Below, piece by piece: positions 1-9,236 of a stretch of 64,000 nt of DNA. The number at the start of each line of letters is the position of its first letter. Position 1 is the stretch's first letter. Below the pieces are notes generated by a model. It ran no database searches. It worked only from the letters and a program-made list of their open reading frames with translations, and had not been told where the DNA came from. The stretch is from contig NZ_AORV01000031.1 of assembly GCF_000350485.1 (NCBI RefSeq), positions 124,001 to 188,000 on the forward strand, read 5' to 3'. The position numbers and the translations under genes were made by a program. Source of the DNA: Ruminiclostridium cellobioparum subsp. termitidis CT1112 (GTDB taxonomy: Bacteria > Bacillota > Clostridia > Acetivibrionales > DSM-1351).

Positions 1-1573
1 ATGCATTCACAAGCTTGTCACCTGCACCCGACTGTCCGGCTGTTGTAGAAGGAATGGTACCATTTAGCTGTCCCTCTATACTTTGCGCTCTCAGCGTCCC
101 GAATTCCTTAAGCATTGCAACAGCCTCTGAGTATTGCTCGTGGGTATAGAAAGCAGTTGCATCATTCCTGACATATTCTGAAATGAGGGCATTTACAGAG
201 TCTACAGTTTTCTCGAAATAACCGCTGTTGAAATATTCATCCACAATCTGTTTAAGGTATTCGTGGTATTTATCCTTGTATTCTTCCACTTCCAGCAGTT
301 TTGCCAGCATTGGCCTTTCCGACATTTCAACTCCCGATACCGGAGTATCGATGGCAAGGTTTACCGCCGCTTCGGCCGAACCCATTTGAAAACCTCCAAA
401 TGCCAGATTATAGTCCCAGGGCAGCATTGTCAGCTTTCCGTCTTTCTCATAAAGGTAATAGTTGTGTTTCATATTGCTGAAATAGCTGTCCATGTTGACC
501 ACAACAGTACTTGCCGCCAAATATCTCAATGTTGCATCAACATCTATACATTTCTCTATATCAGTACCGGAGTTAAGGTTTTTCAGCGCCTTGACAACTC
601 TATTATAATCAGCTTTTGAACCCTTGAACACTTCATTGTCGAAGATGTTGGAATAGCTGTCAATTTCATCATCGGTATAGACCAGGTCGGTACCACCGCC
701 CGAACCGCCAAACATGCCTCTTCCCATATTTCTCTGTTGTGTATCCTGTTGTTGGCCCGGCTGCCGCTCCTGCTGCGATGGGTTCTGCTCCTGTGTATTT
801 TGCTGTTGTGATTCCAACTGCTGTCCTTGCTGCTGCGGGACATTTTGCATCCCGTTTCCTTCGGTATTTTCCCCGTTATTGTTCTGCCGTGCAGCAGGTG
901 CCGGTCTCTGCCCGGCATTGTTTTCCCAGGCACCGCCGCCCATCTCCATACTTTCGGGCTTGTAAATCATTCCGTAATCACTGCCGTAATTACGCTGTGC
1001 AAAGGATTCCTCAATTGCCTCGACAGCTATATACAATCCCCAGTCCTTACCGTTGACGGTTACATTGGAATATGCAAAAAGTGGGGACTTGACTCCAATA
1101 TAGGTCATGAGGTCATACGACAGATAATCCTTCATATAGGTGGCATCCGACTGCACATTGTTTATTACCATTTTATCCAGACCCATGAAGGTCTGTCCTT
1201 CAATATAATGGTCAAATTCAAATTTAAAGCTGTATCTGTCCGAATCGGAGCTTGCAACGGTTTTAAGACTTGAATTTCCTTTTGGCCTTATTCCCACGGC
1301 AGTTATGGTTTGACCGTTTATGGTCAGATTGCAGGAAATGTATTCCTCTTTGGTGGCATTGTCAAGCATATTCTGCCAGTCATCCTCATCCACCTGAATG
1401 TCGATGGCCGTTATTTTATCCTTATCGAATACCCCTCCTGCATAATCCGGTGCCGATACTGCGGTCTCAGCATTTCCTGCAACTTTAGGAACAACTGCCA
1501 GTAAGCCTGTAAAAATTACAGCAAGTATAACTAAACTTATTATTATAATATTGATTTTCCTGCCGGTTATCAT
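1..1573 (-). CDS. CotH-family (spore-coat kinase-like) protein, C-terminus outside window
   Basis: The frame is open from an ATG at 1573 to the window edge (about 524 codons, no stop), so the C-terminus is missing. A GGGAGG ribosome site precedes the ATG. Residues about 7-26 form a hydrophobic export or anchor segment. The motif PWDYNLAFGG near residue 390 is the metal/ATP-binding signature of CotH kinases, atypical protein kinases known to phosphorylate spore coat proteins. Residues about 235-285 are a Gln/Asn-rich linker running into a Gly-rich patch, which is unusual. It is the last visible gene of the VTC - DUF4956 - CotH operon, a combination known from many Firmicutes. Family call is firm. 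The substrate is unknown. Confidence 0.9.
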   Translation of the reverse strand, partial: MITGRKINIIIISLVILAVIFTGLLAVVPKVAGNAETAVSAPDYAGGVFDKDKITAIDIQVDEDDWQNMLDNATKEEYISCNLTINGQTITAVGIRPKGNSSLKTVASSDSDRYSFKFEFDHYIEGQTFMGLDKMVINNVQSDATYMKDYLSYDLMTYIGVKSPLFAYSNVTVNGKDWGLYIAVEAIEESFAQRNYGSDYGMIYKPESMEMGGGAWENNAGQRPAPAARQNNNGENTEGNGMQNVPQQQGQQLESQQQNTQEQNPSQQERQPGQQQDTQQRNMGRGMFGGSGGGTDLVYTDDEIDSYSNIFDNEVFKGSKADYNRVVKALKNLNSGTDIEKCIDVDATLRYLAASTVVVNMDSYFSNMKHNYYLYEKDGKLTMLPWDYNLAFGGFQMGSAEAAVNLAIDTPVSGVEMSERPMLAKLLEVEEYKDKYHEYLKQIVDEYFNSGYFEKTVDSVNALISEYVRNDATAFYTHEQYSEAVAMLKEFGTLRAQSIEGQLNGTIPSTTAGQSGAGDKLVNA

Positions 1574-1592
1574 AGCAGCTCAAACCTCCCAC

Positions 1593-2264
1593 CTATGACA
1601 TGTATTCGCCGTTGTAGCTTACCAGAACTGCATTTGACACACCTTCGAGCTGCGATACGCTGTTGACGAATTGAGTTGTCATATCTTTAAGTCTTACTTC
1701 CATTGTCAGTTCGATACCTGTTGCCGACACCGCCTTGGATTTGACCAGATATTTTCTGACATTTTTGTCCACCATATCCGTGACCAGCTCCTCGGATTTG
1801 TCATTGGCACAGTTGACCACCAGTATATAAGGATTGTCCGAGCTCTTTTTGTTAACGAAAACTATCATTATTATTCCTATGAAAACCGAACCAAAGACCG
1901 AAAGCGGTATTAAACCCGCACCTGTTACAATTCCTGCCGATATGGACCAGAATAAGAACGCAATGTCCATGGGTTCTTTAATAGCCGATCTGAAACGCAC
2001 TATGGACAGGGCGCCTACCATTCCCAGCGACAGTATTATATTTGAAGTAACAGCCAGAATTATAAGAGTGGTTATAAGAGTCATTGCCATGAGTGAAACC
2101 CCAAAGCTGGCCGAGTACATCACTCCGTTAAAGGTTTTCTTGTAGACATAAAAGATGAAAAGTCCCAGAATAAATGAGAGTCCCAATGCAATAACCATGT
2201 TCAATGGTGAAAAGGAGCTTACCTTTTCAATAAAGCTCGATTTGAAAATATCGTTGAATGTCAT
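1593..2264 (-). CDS. DUF4956 membrane protein
   Basis: 223 residues; an AGGAGGATATT site precedes the ATG. Hydrophobic segments lie near residues 22-44, 55-80 and 100-135. The conserved stretch MVGALSIVRFRSAIKEPMD, typical of DUF4956, follows the second cluster, and a soluble alpha/beta tail of about 85 residues follows. The family has no proven activity. It occurs between VTC-domain polymerases and CotH-like proteins, so a role in membrane-coupled polyphosphate or surface-protein modification is inferred from context only. The cotH-like gene starts 19 bases downstream. Confidence 0.88.
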   Translation of the reverse strand: MTFNDIFKSSFIEKVSSFSPLNMVIALGLSFILGLFIFYVYKKTFNGVMYSASFGVSLMAMTLITTLIILAVTSNIILSLGMVGALSIVRFRSAIKEPMDIAFLFWSISAGIVTGAGLIPLSVFGSVFIGIIMIVFVNKKSSDNPYILVVNCANDKSEELVTDMVDKNVRKYLVKSKAVSATGIELTMEVRLKDMTTQFVNSVSQLEGVSNAVLVSYNGEYMS

Positions 2265-2295
2265 AATATCCTCCTGAAATTTAATTTATTTATAT

Positions 2296-2329
2296 TAACC
2301 TCCATGAGCCGCAATAGCGGCCACAAAAT
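2296..2329. repeat. 34-bp direct repeat, copy B
   Basis: Exact 34-base copy of 2491-2524. It contains the small hairpin GCCGC-TATT-GCGGC (minus strand) and ends in GGAGGTTA. It lies between the VTC gene and the DUF4956 gene, just before the ribosome site of the latter. Confidence 0.9.
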
Positions 2330-2386
2330 AATAATGAAATTTGTTCACTCCCTCATCCGCTATAAGGTGAATAAAGGAGGTTAATT

Positions 2387-2496
2387 GGCCATGTGCGCTT
2401 TCAAAGTATTGGTAAATACTTTGAATATTTCGCACGGCCATAAATTCACAGGTTAGTTTGGAAGACAAACGCAAGTGAAGTCTTTCAAGCTAACCT
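2387..2496. repeat. Tandem hairpins in the VTC-DUF4956 spacer
   Basis: Two adjoining inverted repeats. The first (2387-2439) has arms GGCCATGTGCG / CGCACGGCC around the perfect inner palindrome CAAAGTATT-GGTA-AATACTTTG (2402-2423). The second (2451-2496) pairs GGTTAG with CTAACC and AAGAC with GTCTT. GGAGGTTA (2376-2383) and TAACCTCC (2491-2498) enclose the whole. It could be a mobile palindromic repeat or an intercistronic RNA structure that sets the expression of downstream genes. Confidence 0.7.
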
Positions 2497-2524
2497 CCAT
2501 GAGCCGCAATAGCGGCCACAAAAT
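2491..2524. repeat. 34-bp direct repeat, copy A
   Basis: Identical over 34 bases to 2296-2329. It begins one base after the stop codon of the VTC gene (minus strand direction). Confidence 0.9.
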
Positions 2525-2525
2525 G

Positions 2526-3212
2526 TCAGCCAAACACCCTGGCCTGTGCATATTTTGAAAAAGCAGTATTTCTTCTGTTGTCCAGCTGTATGATATCTCT
2601 TATTATATTGGGCAGGAACTCATCGTATTTCACTTCAAGAATTATGGGGTCGCTGTCCCTGGTTTTAAGGGTGGGCAATTCCCTGTCAAAGAGTTCCTTT
2701 GAACTCAGCCCGGTTTTTATTTCACTGTCGATTGTTATACGTACATTGCCGGGTTCATATATATACGGCTCCCTTACGTAATCCACAAGAGTTTTTGGCC
2801 TCAATTGCTGGTAATTCATTTTAAAATAAAGCTCGATCAAAAGCGGATCGGTTGATCTTTTCATCCAGTCCAGATCACCTGAAATTATCATGCTGCATTG
2901 GCTTTCGGTCAGCCTGGCAGACCGTTTGAAACACAAACCGTTCACCTTTCCCTTTTTCTCAAGCCTGATAAAGGCTAAATCGTCATTATAGTACCTGATT
3001 CGGAATTTCTCTCTGTTATTGATGCCGTTTATTTTTTCCATCAAAGCTTTGTTGCTGTAATTGTCGAAATAAAGGCTTCTTATCCTGTATTTCCCACTAT
3101 TACCCGCATTGGGGTCAGGCTTGGCTATATATTTCAACTTTTGCCGAAGAGCAATGTAATCGGAATAATTTATATTATGCTTTATTTCATGTCTCAACTT
3201 TGGCTCACCCAT
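2526..3212 (-). CDS. VTC-domain polyphosphate polymerase
   Basis: 228 residues. An upstream GTG (3221) overlaps the AGAGGTG ribosome site, so the ATG at 3212, six bases after it, is the better start. The protein shows the tunnel-forming VTC pattern: KHNINYSDY near the start, YRIRSLYFD, REKFRIRYY, RLEKKGKVNGLCFK, a DYVREPY/RITID strand and the terminal ILEVKYDEFLP. Family members make inorganic polyphosphate from ATP at the membrane. This one lacks an SPX domain, as bacterial versions do. It is first in the operon with DUF4956 and CotH genes. A different acceptor specificity cannot be excluded. Confidence 0.88.
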   Translation of the reverse strand: MGEPKLRHEIKHNINYSDYIALRQKLKYIAKPDPNAGNSGKYRIRSLYFDNYSNKALMEKINGINNREKFRIRYYNDDLAFIRLEKKGKVNGLCFKRSARLTESQCSMIISGDLDWMKRSTDPLLIELYFKMNYQQLRPKTLVDYVREPYIYEPGNVRITIDSEIKTGLSSKELFDRELPTLKTRDSDPIILEVKYDEFLPNIIRDIIQLDNRRNTAFSKYAQARVFG

Positions 3213-3401
3213 CTGTATCACCTCTTAATGTGAATTATTTTGACTGCTACAAGTCAAATGATAATATACCAATGTGATGATTTTCTGAACATAACCTGAT
3301 TTCTGTAAAAAAAATTAACCTTTACTTAACATGTATATAACAAAACATATGTATGACAAAATTTAATAAGCCATATTCCTGTTAATCTCCCACAATAACA
3401 T

Positions 3402-3490
3402 AAAAAGGACCGTCTTCATTATGACCTGCACCCCCAAACATCAGACACAGATCTGATGCTGGGAGCTGCAGCTCACCGAGACAGTCCTTT
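3402..3490 (-). ncRNA. Long structured hairpin / candidate ncRNA or extended terminator
   Basis: Read on the minus strand, AAAGGAC...GTCCTTTTT closes a stem of about 12 pairs. Inside it CTGCA pairs with TGCAG, CTCCC with GGGGG, and a perfect hairpin CATCAGA / TCTGATG caps it. A T-run follows the outer stem. It lies 55 bases downstream of the pyrophosphatase gene on the same strand, so it could terminate that transcript. The 89-base, several-segment design is larger than a usual terminator. I do not recognise an Rfam class. Confidence 0.55.
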
Positions 3491-3544
3491 AACCGTTATA
3501 TTTTATTGTTCAGAATGCTTTTGCAGCAACAGCAGGATATCTGC

Positions 3545-5188
3545 TTACAGCATTTCTCTCTGTATTGCCCTGGAAAGCATGGGGATCACCTGTTTCTTTC
3601 TGGAAACTACACCGCCCAGGAAGGCACTGCTTTCACCGTTTTTAATATTGAACGCCTTTTCCACAAGTCCTGCATTATCACCTGCGTAAAGTATTTCAGA
3701 GCCTTCGTTTATAATGTCCGTCACCATCAGAAGTATAAGGCTGTAGCCCTTGTTCTCCTGAACGGTTTTCATATGCTTCAGAAGGCTGTCCTTCACCTTT
3801 CTGAAGGCTTCTGAATCGCTGGAGTTTATCTGCCCCACTCCAATCTTGTATTTATTTAGAATAAAATCCTTAAAGTCATAGTCCAGTATTGTCTGCGGAC
3901 TCATACCCTCCAGTGACGCGCTGGCCTTGAACAATGCGGTTGAAAACTCTTCAATATTGATGTCGGCGATCTTGGCCAGCTTCTGGGCAGCCAGTTCGTC
4001 GGCATACGTACTGGTGGGAGATTTAAATTTCATTGTATCGGAAATTATAGCGGCACACAGTATTCCTGCTATCTTTTTTGAAGGATTCAAACCGTTTTCG
4101 AAATACATGTTTGCAATCAGAGTTGACGTACTGCCCACTGCATCGTTTTTGAAATATATGGGGTAACTTGTCTGAATATCCCCTATCCTGTGATGGTCAA
4201 TTATTTCAAGGATGTCAGCCTGCTCTATCCCGTCTATGGTCTGGGCTTTTTCATTGTGGTCCACAAGAATAATCTTTTTTCTTCTCTGGGAAATGAGATG
4301 GTATCTGGAAATAAAGCCCCTTATCCTTCCCTCGTCGTCGACGACAGGATAGCTCCTGTATCTGGTCTTGAGCATTTTTTCCTTTATGTTGTCTATATAG
4401 TCGTGAATGTTAAATAAAACGAGCTGCTTCCTGGTCATGATGTAGCTGACCGGAATGCTTTGATTTATAAGCCTCGCAGTGGTAAACGTATCATAGCATG
4501 TCTCCAGGACAATACAGCCTGTTTCCTGCGCATAATCCAATACTTCCTTATCTATCTGTCCTCCGCAGGTGAGAATCAGGCAGCTGACCCCTATGGAAAT
4601 GGCCTTTAACTGGCTGTCCTTCCGGTTCCCGATAATGACGATGTCCCCCTTTTCCACAAAAGGCTCCATGTCCTCAGGAATCATTGCGGCAATAACCACT
4701 TTGCCTGCGGCCCTGAATCCATCTTCATTTCCACAGATAAGTCTGGCATTGAGGGTGTCGGTAATATTTCTCAAGGGCGTGCTGCTTGCCGAAAGAATAT
4801 TGTTTTCAAGTGCATCCAGATAGCTGCTTGTAATATCCGACAGGGTGATTATCCCCAGCAGCTTGCCGTTTATATCGGCAACAGGCAGAACCTTGATATT
4901 GTTTTTCTGCATTATGCTCCAGGCTGACTTTATTGAGATGTCTTCCGAGACCGGATTGATTATGTCCATATTCAGATCCGACACCTGGGTACGGACAGTC
5001 TCCTTATACTCTGGGACATCTACACCGAAATATTTGAGCACAAACTCCGTTTCTCTGTTAATATCACCGATCCTTACCGGTAAAGCATCCATCGCATGCC
5101 TTCTTTTCAGTTCGGCATATGCTATGGCAGAACATATGGAATCAGTATCGGGATTCTTATGACCTGTAATATATATCAGTTCATTCAC
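3545..5188 (-). CDS. Manganese-dependent inorganic pyrophosphatase (family II) with CBS and DRTGG domains
   Basis: 547 residues, typical for the CBS-containing family II enzymes. The DHH domain starts with GHKNPDTDSICSA and resumes at VDHNE and EIIDHHRIGD after an inserted regulatory block: CBS (about 70-125), DRTGG-like (about 135-245), CBS (about 250-305). The DHHA2 domain closes the protein (about 420-540). The family hydrolyses pyrophosphate in the cytosol, and CBS modules of this type bind adenine nucleotides such as AMP and Ap4A. The start lies 11 bases after GGAGG with no other in-frame choice. Position next to a polyphosphate polymerase operon is suggestive, but the genes are separately organised. 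Confidence 0.93.
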   Translation of the reverse strand: MNELIYITGHKNPDTDSICSAIAYAELKRRHAMDALPVRIGDINRETEFVLKYFGVDVPEYKETVRTQVSDLNMDIINPVSEDISIKSAWSIMQKNNIKVLPVADINGKLLGIITLSDITSSYLDALENNILSASSTPLRNITDTLNARLICGNEDGFRAAGKVVIAAMIPEDMEPFVEKGDIVIIGNRKDSQLKAISIGVSCLILTCGGQIDKEVLDYAQETGCIVLETCYDTFTTARLINQSIPVSYIMTRKQLVLFNIHDYIDNIKEKMLKTRYRSYPVVDDEGRIRGFISRYHLISQRRKKIILVDHNEKAQTIDGIEQADILEIIDHHRIGDIQTSYPIYFKNDAVGSTSTLIANMYFENGLNPSKKIAGILCAAIISDTMKFKSPTSTYADELAAQKLAKIADINIEEFSTALFKASASLEGMSPQTILDYDFKDFILNKYKIGVGQINSSDSEAFRKVKDSLLKHMKTVQENKGYSLILLMVTDIINEGSEILYAGDNAGLVEKAFNIKNGESSAFLGGVVSRKKQVIPMLSRAIQREML

Positions 5189-5288
5189 TAATCATGCCTC
5201 CACGAATATTTGAGTTTTTACAGCCAAGCTTTATTTTACACTAATACCCTGGTAATCGGCAAGAAATTTTCAGGTGTATTTCACATAC

Positions 5289-6755
5289 CTAACTTTCTTC
5301 CTTATCCAGCTTCAATTCAAACCAGAAAATGCTGCCCTGGCCGTTTTTACTGATTACACCGTATTCCGCCCGGTGCATATCCAGAATTGTCTTAACGATG
5401 GACAAACCCAGGCCTGTACCTATGGCAGCTCTTTTATGGGCCTTATCCGCCTTGTAGTACCTGTCCCAGATTAAAGGCAGCAGTTCTTCCTCTATTCCTT
5501 CCCCCGAATCTATTATTTCGATTTTAACATGTTCCCCTTTATTACTCTGTACAATTGTAACAGTTTTATCCGGCCCGGTATAAGTTATAGCATTGTTAAT
5601 AAGGTTATATAAAACCTGGGATATTTTTACGGGATCAGCTTTTACCCAAGCGTCGCCGCTGCTGCTGAATTTAAGCTTGTAACCATCCTGTTCTGTCAGT
5701 TTATTATACCGGAGCAATATTTCCTCGACACTTTTAGTCAGGTTGAAGCGTTCTGTTGTCAGACTCTGGGTTCCCGACCTGAACTTTGAGATATCCATTA
5801 TATCATTTACCAGAGTAGTCAGTCTCCTGGCCTCATCAATTATTATCTGAATGTTTTCAGGCGTGTTCTCTCCCGGCAGGTCTCTCATGACCTCGCCATA
5901 ACCGGTTATCATGGTCAAAGGCGTTCTCAGGTCATGGGAGATATTCGCAATGAGCTCACGCCTAAGGCCCTCCACCTTTGACAGTTCCTTTGCGGCATAA
6001 TTGAGAGTATCGTTCAGTTCTGCAATTTCCAGATAGCCCCTTCCTTCAAAGGTGGTTTCATAATTACCCTTTGCCAGCTCTTTAGCCGAATGGTTAATTT
6101 TAATAATGGGCCTTGATATTCTTTTTGAGACAAACAGAGCCAGGCCCAATGCCAACAGGATTGTTATTATGGTGACATACACCAGCTGTACTCTCAGGGT
6201 ATCCACTGTGGCATTGACCGGAGTAATGGTTGAATTAAGCATTAATACTACTTTTGAACCATCCGCCTTCTGAACTGTTCTAACATAGATCACACTTTCA
6301 TCTATCCGTCCCATGCCCTTAGACATCGGTCCCTGAAAGTATTTTTCCTTAAGGAACGGGTCCCTGGGTTCACCTGTTCCCCTTGACTCAAGCAGTTCTC
6401 CGCCGTTTTGTTCAGCCTTTTTGTATAAATCATACAGTTCACTGCCCGGCATCCTGTGTATCAGGCTGTCGGGAGCCGCATCCGAGGAAAATACATTGGT
6501 TCCGTCCTCAAGCATAACCCTTATATAGGTTTGATTCTGCCTTGATAAAGAATCCAATAAGACATTAAGTTCCTCATTGTCAATATTCTTTTCAATTGTT
6601 TCAGCAGATGATTTGATATTGTTGATTTTTATCTGCCTGTAAAAGTCATCCAGAAATACAATCTGGAAGAACCATAGCATCACCAGCATTACTGCCGCAA
6701 AAAGGGCAAGATAAAAAAACAGCTTGTATTTTATACTCATTTTTTCAAGTTTCAA
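5289..6755 (-). CDS. Sensor histidine kinase (HAMP, HisKA, HATPase)
   Basis: 488 residues. Membrane segments near 12-33 and 186-206 flank an extracytoplasmic domain of about 150 residues with no family I recognise. HAMP follows, then the H-box ANISHDLRTPLTM (His near 275), N-box NNAITYT and glycine boxes DSGEGIEEE and GTGLGLSIV. It is co-transcribed behind its OmpR-type regulator with an 11-base overlap. The TTG start at 6755 has a GGGTGGG site; the ATG at 6740 is an alternative. The signal sensed is unknown. Confidence 0.93.
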   Translation of the reverse strand: MKLEKMSIKYKLFFYLALFAAVMLVMLWFFQIVFLDDFYRQIKINNIKSSAETIEKNIDNEELNVLLDSLSRQNQTYIRVMLEDGTNVFSSDAAPDSLIHRMPGSELYDLYKKAEQNGGELLESRGTGEPRDPFLKEKYFQGPMSKGMGRIDESVIYVRTVQKADGSKVVLMLNSTITPVNATVDTLRVQLVYVTIITILLALGLALFVSKRISRPIIKINHSAKELAKGNYETTFEGRGYLEIAELNDTLNYAAKELSKVEGLRRELIANISHDLRTPLTMITGYGEVMRDLPGENTPENIQIIIDEARRLTTLVNDIMDISKFRSGTQSLTTERFNLTKSVEEILLRYNKLTEQDGYKLKFSSSGDAWVKADPVKISQVLYNLINNAITYTGPDKTVTIVQSNKGEHVKIEIIDSGEGIEEELLPLIWDRYYKADKAHKRAAIGTGLGLSIVKTILDMHRAEYGVISKNGQGSIFWFELKLDKEES

Positions 6756-7422
6756 AACGATATCCCACCCCTCTGAGGGTAACTATATATTTGCTGTATT
6801 CACCAAGGCTCTTTCTGAGCAGTTTTATGTGGGTGTCCAGGGTCCTGTCGTCACCAAAGAAGTCGTAACCCCAGACATCGGTTATCAGTTTTTCCCTTGT
6901 CAAGGCTATACCCCTGTTTTTCACAAAATAGAACAATAGATCATACTCTTTCGGGGACATGTCGGTTCTATCCCCGTCAATATAGACAAGCCTGCCTGTA
7001 AAATCCACCGTCAAACCCTCCAGGTTTACTACTTCCCTCTTGTTTTCTTCCATACCTGCTCCGCTGCTGCGCTTCATTATAGCATTGATCCTCATCATCA
7101 GTTCCTTTGGAGAAAACGGTTTTACGACATAATCGTCGATACCAAGTTCAAACCCGTGGATCTTGTCATATTCCTCACCCCTTGCCGAAAGCATGAGTAC
7201 AGGTATATTTTTTGTTTTCCTTATTTCCTTGCAGGCAGAGAAACCATCCAGTTCAGGCATCATAATATCCATTATTATGATATCGAAGTCCTTTTCCCGG
7301 CATACACCGACCGCTTCCATACCATCAGCTGCCTCGCTGACCTCATGGCCTTCAAAGACTGCATATTTCTTAATAATTTCACGTATCCCTGCTTCATCAT
7401 CAACTACCAGAATTTTATACAT
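6745..7422 (-). CDS. OmpR-family response regulator
   Basis: 225 residues. Receiver domain 1-120 with phospho-acceptor Asp52 in IIIMDIMMPELDG, switch region MLSARGE and Lys in VVKPFSP. The C-terminal winged helix (about 128-225) includes MSPKEYDLLFYF and the DNA-recognition region LDTHIKLLRKSLG. It is the first gene of the pair with the downstream kinase and is presumably its phosphorylation partner. Targets cannot be read from this window. Confidence 0.94.
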   Translation of the reverse strand: MYKILVVDDEAGIREIIKKYAVFEGHEVSEAADGMEAVGVCREKDFDIIIMDIMMPELDGFSACKEIRKTKNIPVLMLSARGEEYDKIHGFELGIDDYVVKPFSPKELMMRINAIMKRSSGAGMEENKREVVNLEGLTVDFTGRLVYIDGDRTDMSPKEYDLLFYFVKNRGIALTREKLITDVWGYDFFGDDRTLDTHIKLLRKSLGEYSKYIVTLRGVGYRFET

Positions 7423-7534
7423 ACAGTCACCCTCTTAAATTGGAAAGACCCTTCACGCCATTTCCGGAATGATATTATTATACATCATCTCCTGAAAATA
7501 ATTGTGAAGGGCCGGTGAATTCCAAATGAAATTT

Positions 7535-8731
7535 TTAAACCATGGCTTTGATTGCCCTTTTGTTCCGGTACATCTGGCGGTCTGCCATGTCCAGCAAGCC
7601 CTCGACCGTTATATCCGCTTCCCCGTCATACTGGGAAAATCCATAGCTGATGCTGATTGTATAGTCCTTATTTGAAAACGGCTTTAACTGTTTTAATTCC
7701 CCTGATATCCTGCCCATGACCTTCTCGGAATATTCCATTGTACAACCCGGAAACACAATAACAAATTCATCTCCGCCAAGCCTGCTTATCACATCGGTTT
7801 CCCTTATATTATTTTTAATGGTGCATATAACCGTCTTTATAAGAAAATCTCCCTCTCTATGTCCAAGCATATCATTGATAACCTTTAAATCATTTACATC
7901 AATATAGCATACCGTCAGATTCCTTCTCTGCTCTTTGCACAACTCCAGCTGCTCTTCTATGAACTTAAGCCCTGAACCTCTGTTAAGTGTTCCGGTCATT
8001 ACATCCCTCAGATTGTTCATCTTCAATCTGTCATATTTTATCCTGTTGAGCAGGAAATAATTTATGAGGTATATGGTTCCGCCTATTGAGGCTATCAATA
8101 CTGCCACTATGATTATAACATTCATATAAACCCTGCCGCTTTGGGTGATATTATTCTGGAACTCCGTTGTATAATCGAACAGGCTGAATAAGAATATGAG
8201 TATTACAAAAACCGTTATCAGGTTCCCGAAGAGTAAAACCATAAAGCGTTTGTTATTTTTATAAATCCTTTTACGTGCTTTCATAAAATCATCGGAAATA
8301 AACTTCAGGATTAAATAGGAAAACAAAAATATCAAAAGATCTCCAACCGTAACATGAATAAAACTGCTCCTGAACTCTGATTTGTCCAGCTTCAGCGGAT
8401 AAATATAAACAAGTGTCACCAGCAGTTCCCCGAAACCAAGTGTAAGCAGGCCGAAAAGAGCCGAAACCGAAGTGTAGTACATATTGTGCTTACAAAATAT
8501 CATTATAATAAACACAGTAGCCAAAATATAACCTATTATTTTGATGCCCATGATTGAATCCGGCATTGTTACATTGATCAGAGCAACAATAGAAGCTATG
8601 GACAAGCTGCTGAAGACATAGTTTATCAAAGGAACTCTTTTCAGGTCGGTATTTAGTCTATATATTATGTAACAGATAGTTAATGAGGATAACAGCGCTG
8701 AATATGATTCCAGGATAATACTAAAAAGCAA
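7535..8731 (-). CDS. Membrane GGDEF diguanylate cyclase
   Basis: 398 residues. About seven hydrophobic helices fill residues 5-228. The GGDEF domain occupies about 245-395 with the intact catalytic loop RLGGDEF. RETD lies five residues before it, matching the RxxD inhibitory site of product-regulated cyclases. It should therefore make cyclic di-GMP from two GTP at the membrane. The TTG start is supported by GGGAGTGA eight bases upstream. It is a single gene between the two-component pair and an intergenic gap. Confidence 0.92.
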   Translation of the reverse strand: MLFSIILESYSALLSSLTICYIIYRLNTDLKRVPLINYVFSSLSIASIVALINVTMPDSIMGIKIIGYILATVFIIMIFCKHNMYYTSVSALFGLLTLGFGELLVTLVYIYPLKLDKSEFRSSFIHVTVGDLLIFLFSYLILKFISDDFMKARKRIYKNNKRFMVLLFGNLITVFVILIFLFSLFDYTTEFQNNITQSGRVYMNVIIIVAVLIASIGGTIYLINYFLLNRIKYDRLKMNNLRDVMTGTLNRGSGLKFIEEQLELCKEQRRNLTVCYIDVNDLKVINDMLGHREGDFLIKTVICTIKNNIRETDVISRLGGDEFVIVFPGCTMEYSEKVMGRISGELKQLKPFSNKDYTISISYGFSQYDGEADITVEGLLDMADRQMYRNKRAIKAMV

Positions 8732-9236
8732 TACTAATCACTCCCATGCCCATTTTTACAAATGGCTACTTCATTATGTACTATTATATAATAAGGTTTT
8801 TTAAAAAATATTGGATGCAATTAATAGTATTATACTTTAATAAGCTAAAGTTTTTGTGGAAAATATCCAATCTGCCGATTAACATCCCAGATGCTCTCCT
8901 TTAAAGTCATACACGTTTTCTGCAGTCATTAACCTCCGACTTTTGCTGATATTAAAGTAATCCCGATAAGTTTTATAATTATATTCTGCACTATTTCCCG
9001 AAGTTGTTAAAGTCTCAGAAGTACTCTATAGTAATCGAACCCTTTTGCAATTGAATCCATTAATTTATATAATATAATATTCTATGCTAATCGGACTGTT
9101 TTAACAAGCATAAAGCTCGAATATTCAACATTATTCGAGCTTATTATAAATTTTTATTTAAATATATTTAACTGTCTGCCGATGTAAAGATCTTTGTCGG
9201 GCACTGCTGTTCATGGTTTTCTATAAATCTTTTGTT
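8732..9236. other. AT-rich gap of 505 bases
   Basis: No convincing coding frame is seen on either strand. The only structure noted is the 11-bp inverted repeat at 9113-9142. The left part should hold the promoter of the GGDEF gene (TATAAT-like hexamer near 8785 on the minus strand, no clear -35). Confidence 0.6.
9113..9142 (-). terminator. 11-bp inverted repeat, probable terminator of the small exported peptide gene
   Basis: Perfect arms AAGCTCGAATA and TATTCGAGCTT with an 8-base loop, about 95 bases after the stop of the minus-strand peptide gene. The flanking T-rich run is stronger on the plus side, so it could work in both directions. Confidence 0.45.

Noticed and set aside
583-933. Minus-strand open frame in the CotH region
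   Set aside because: It is out of frame with the CotH-like protein and is explained by its Gln-rich coding.
2296-2524. CRISPR array
   Set aside because: Two 34-base repeats with a 161-base spacer do not form an array.
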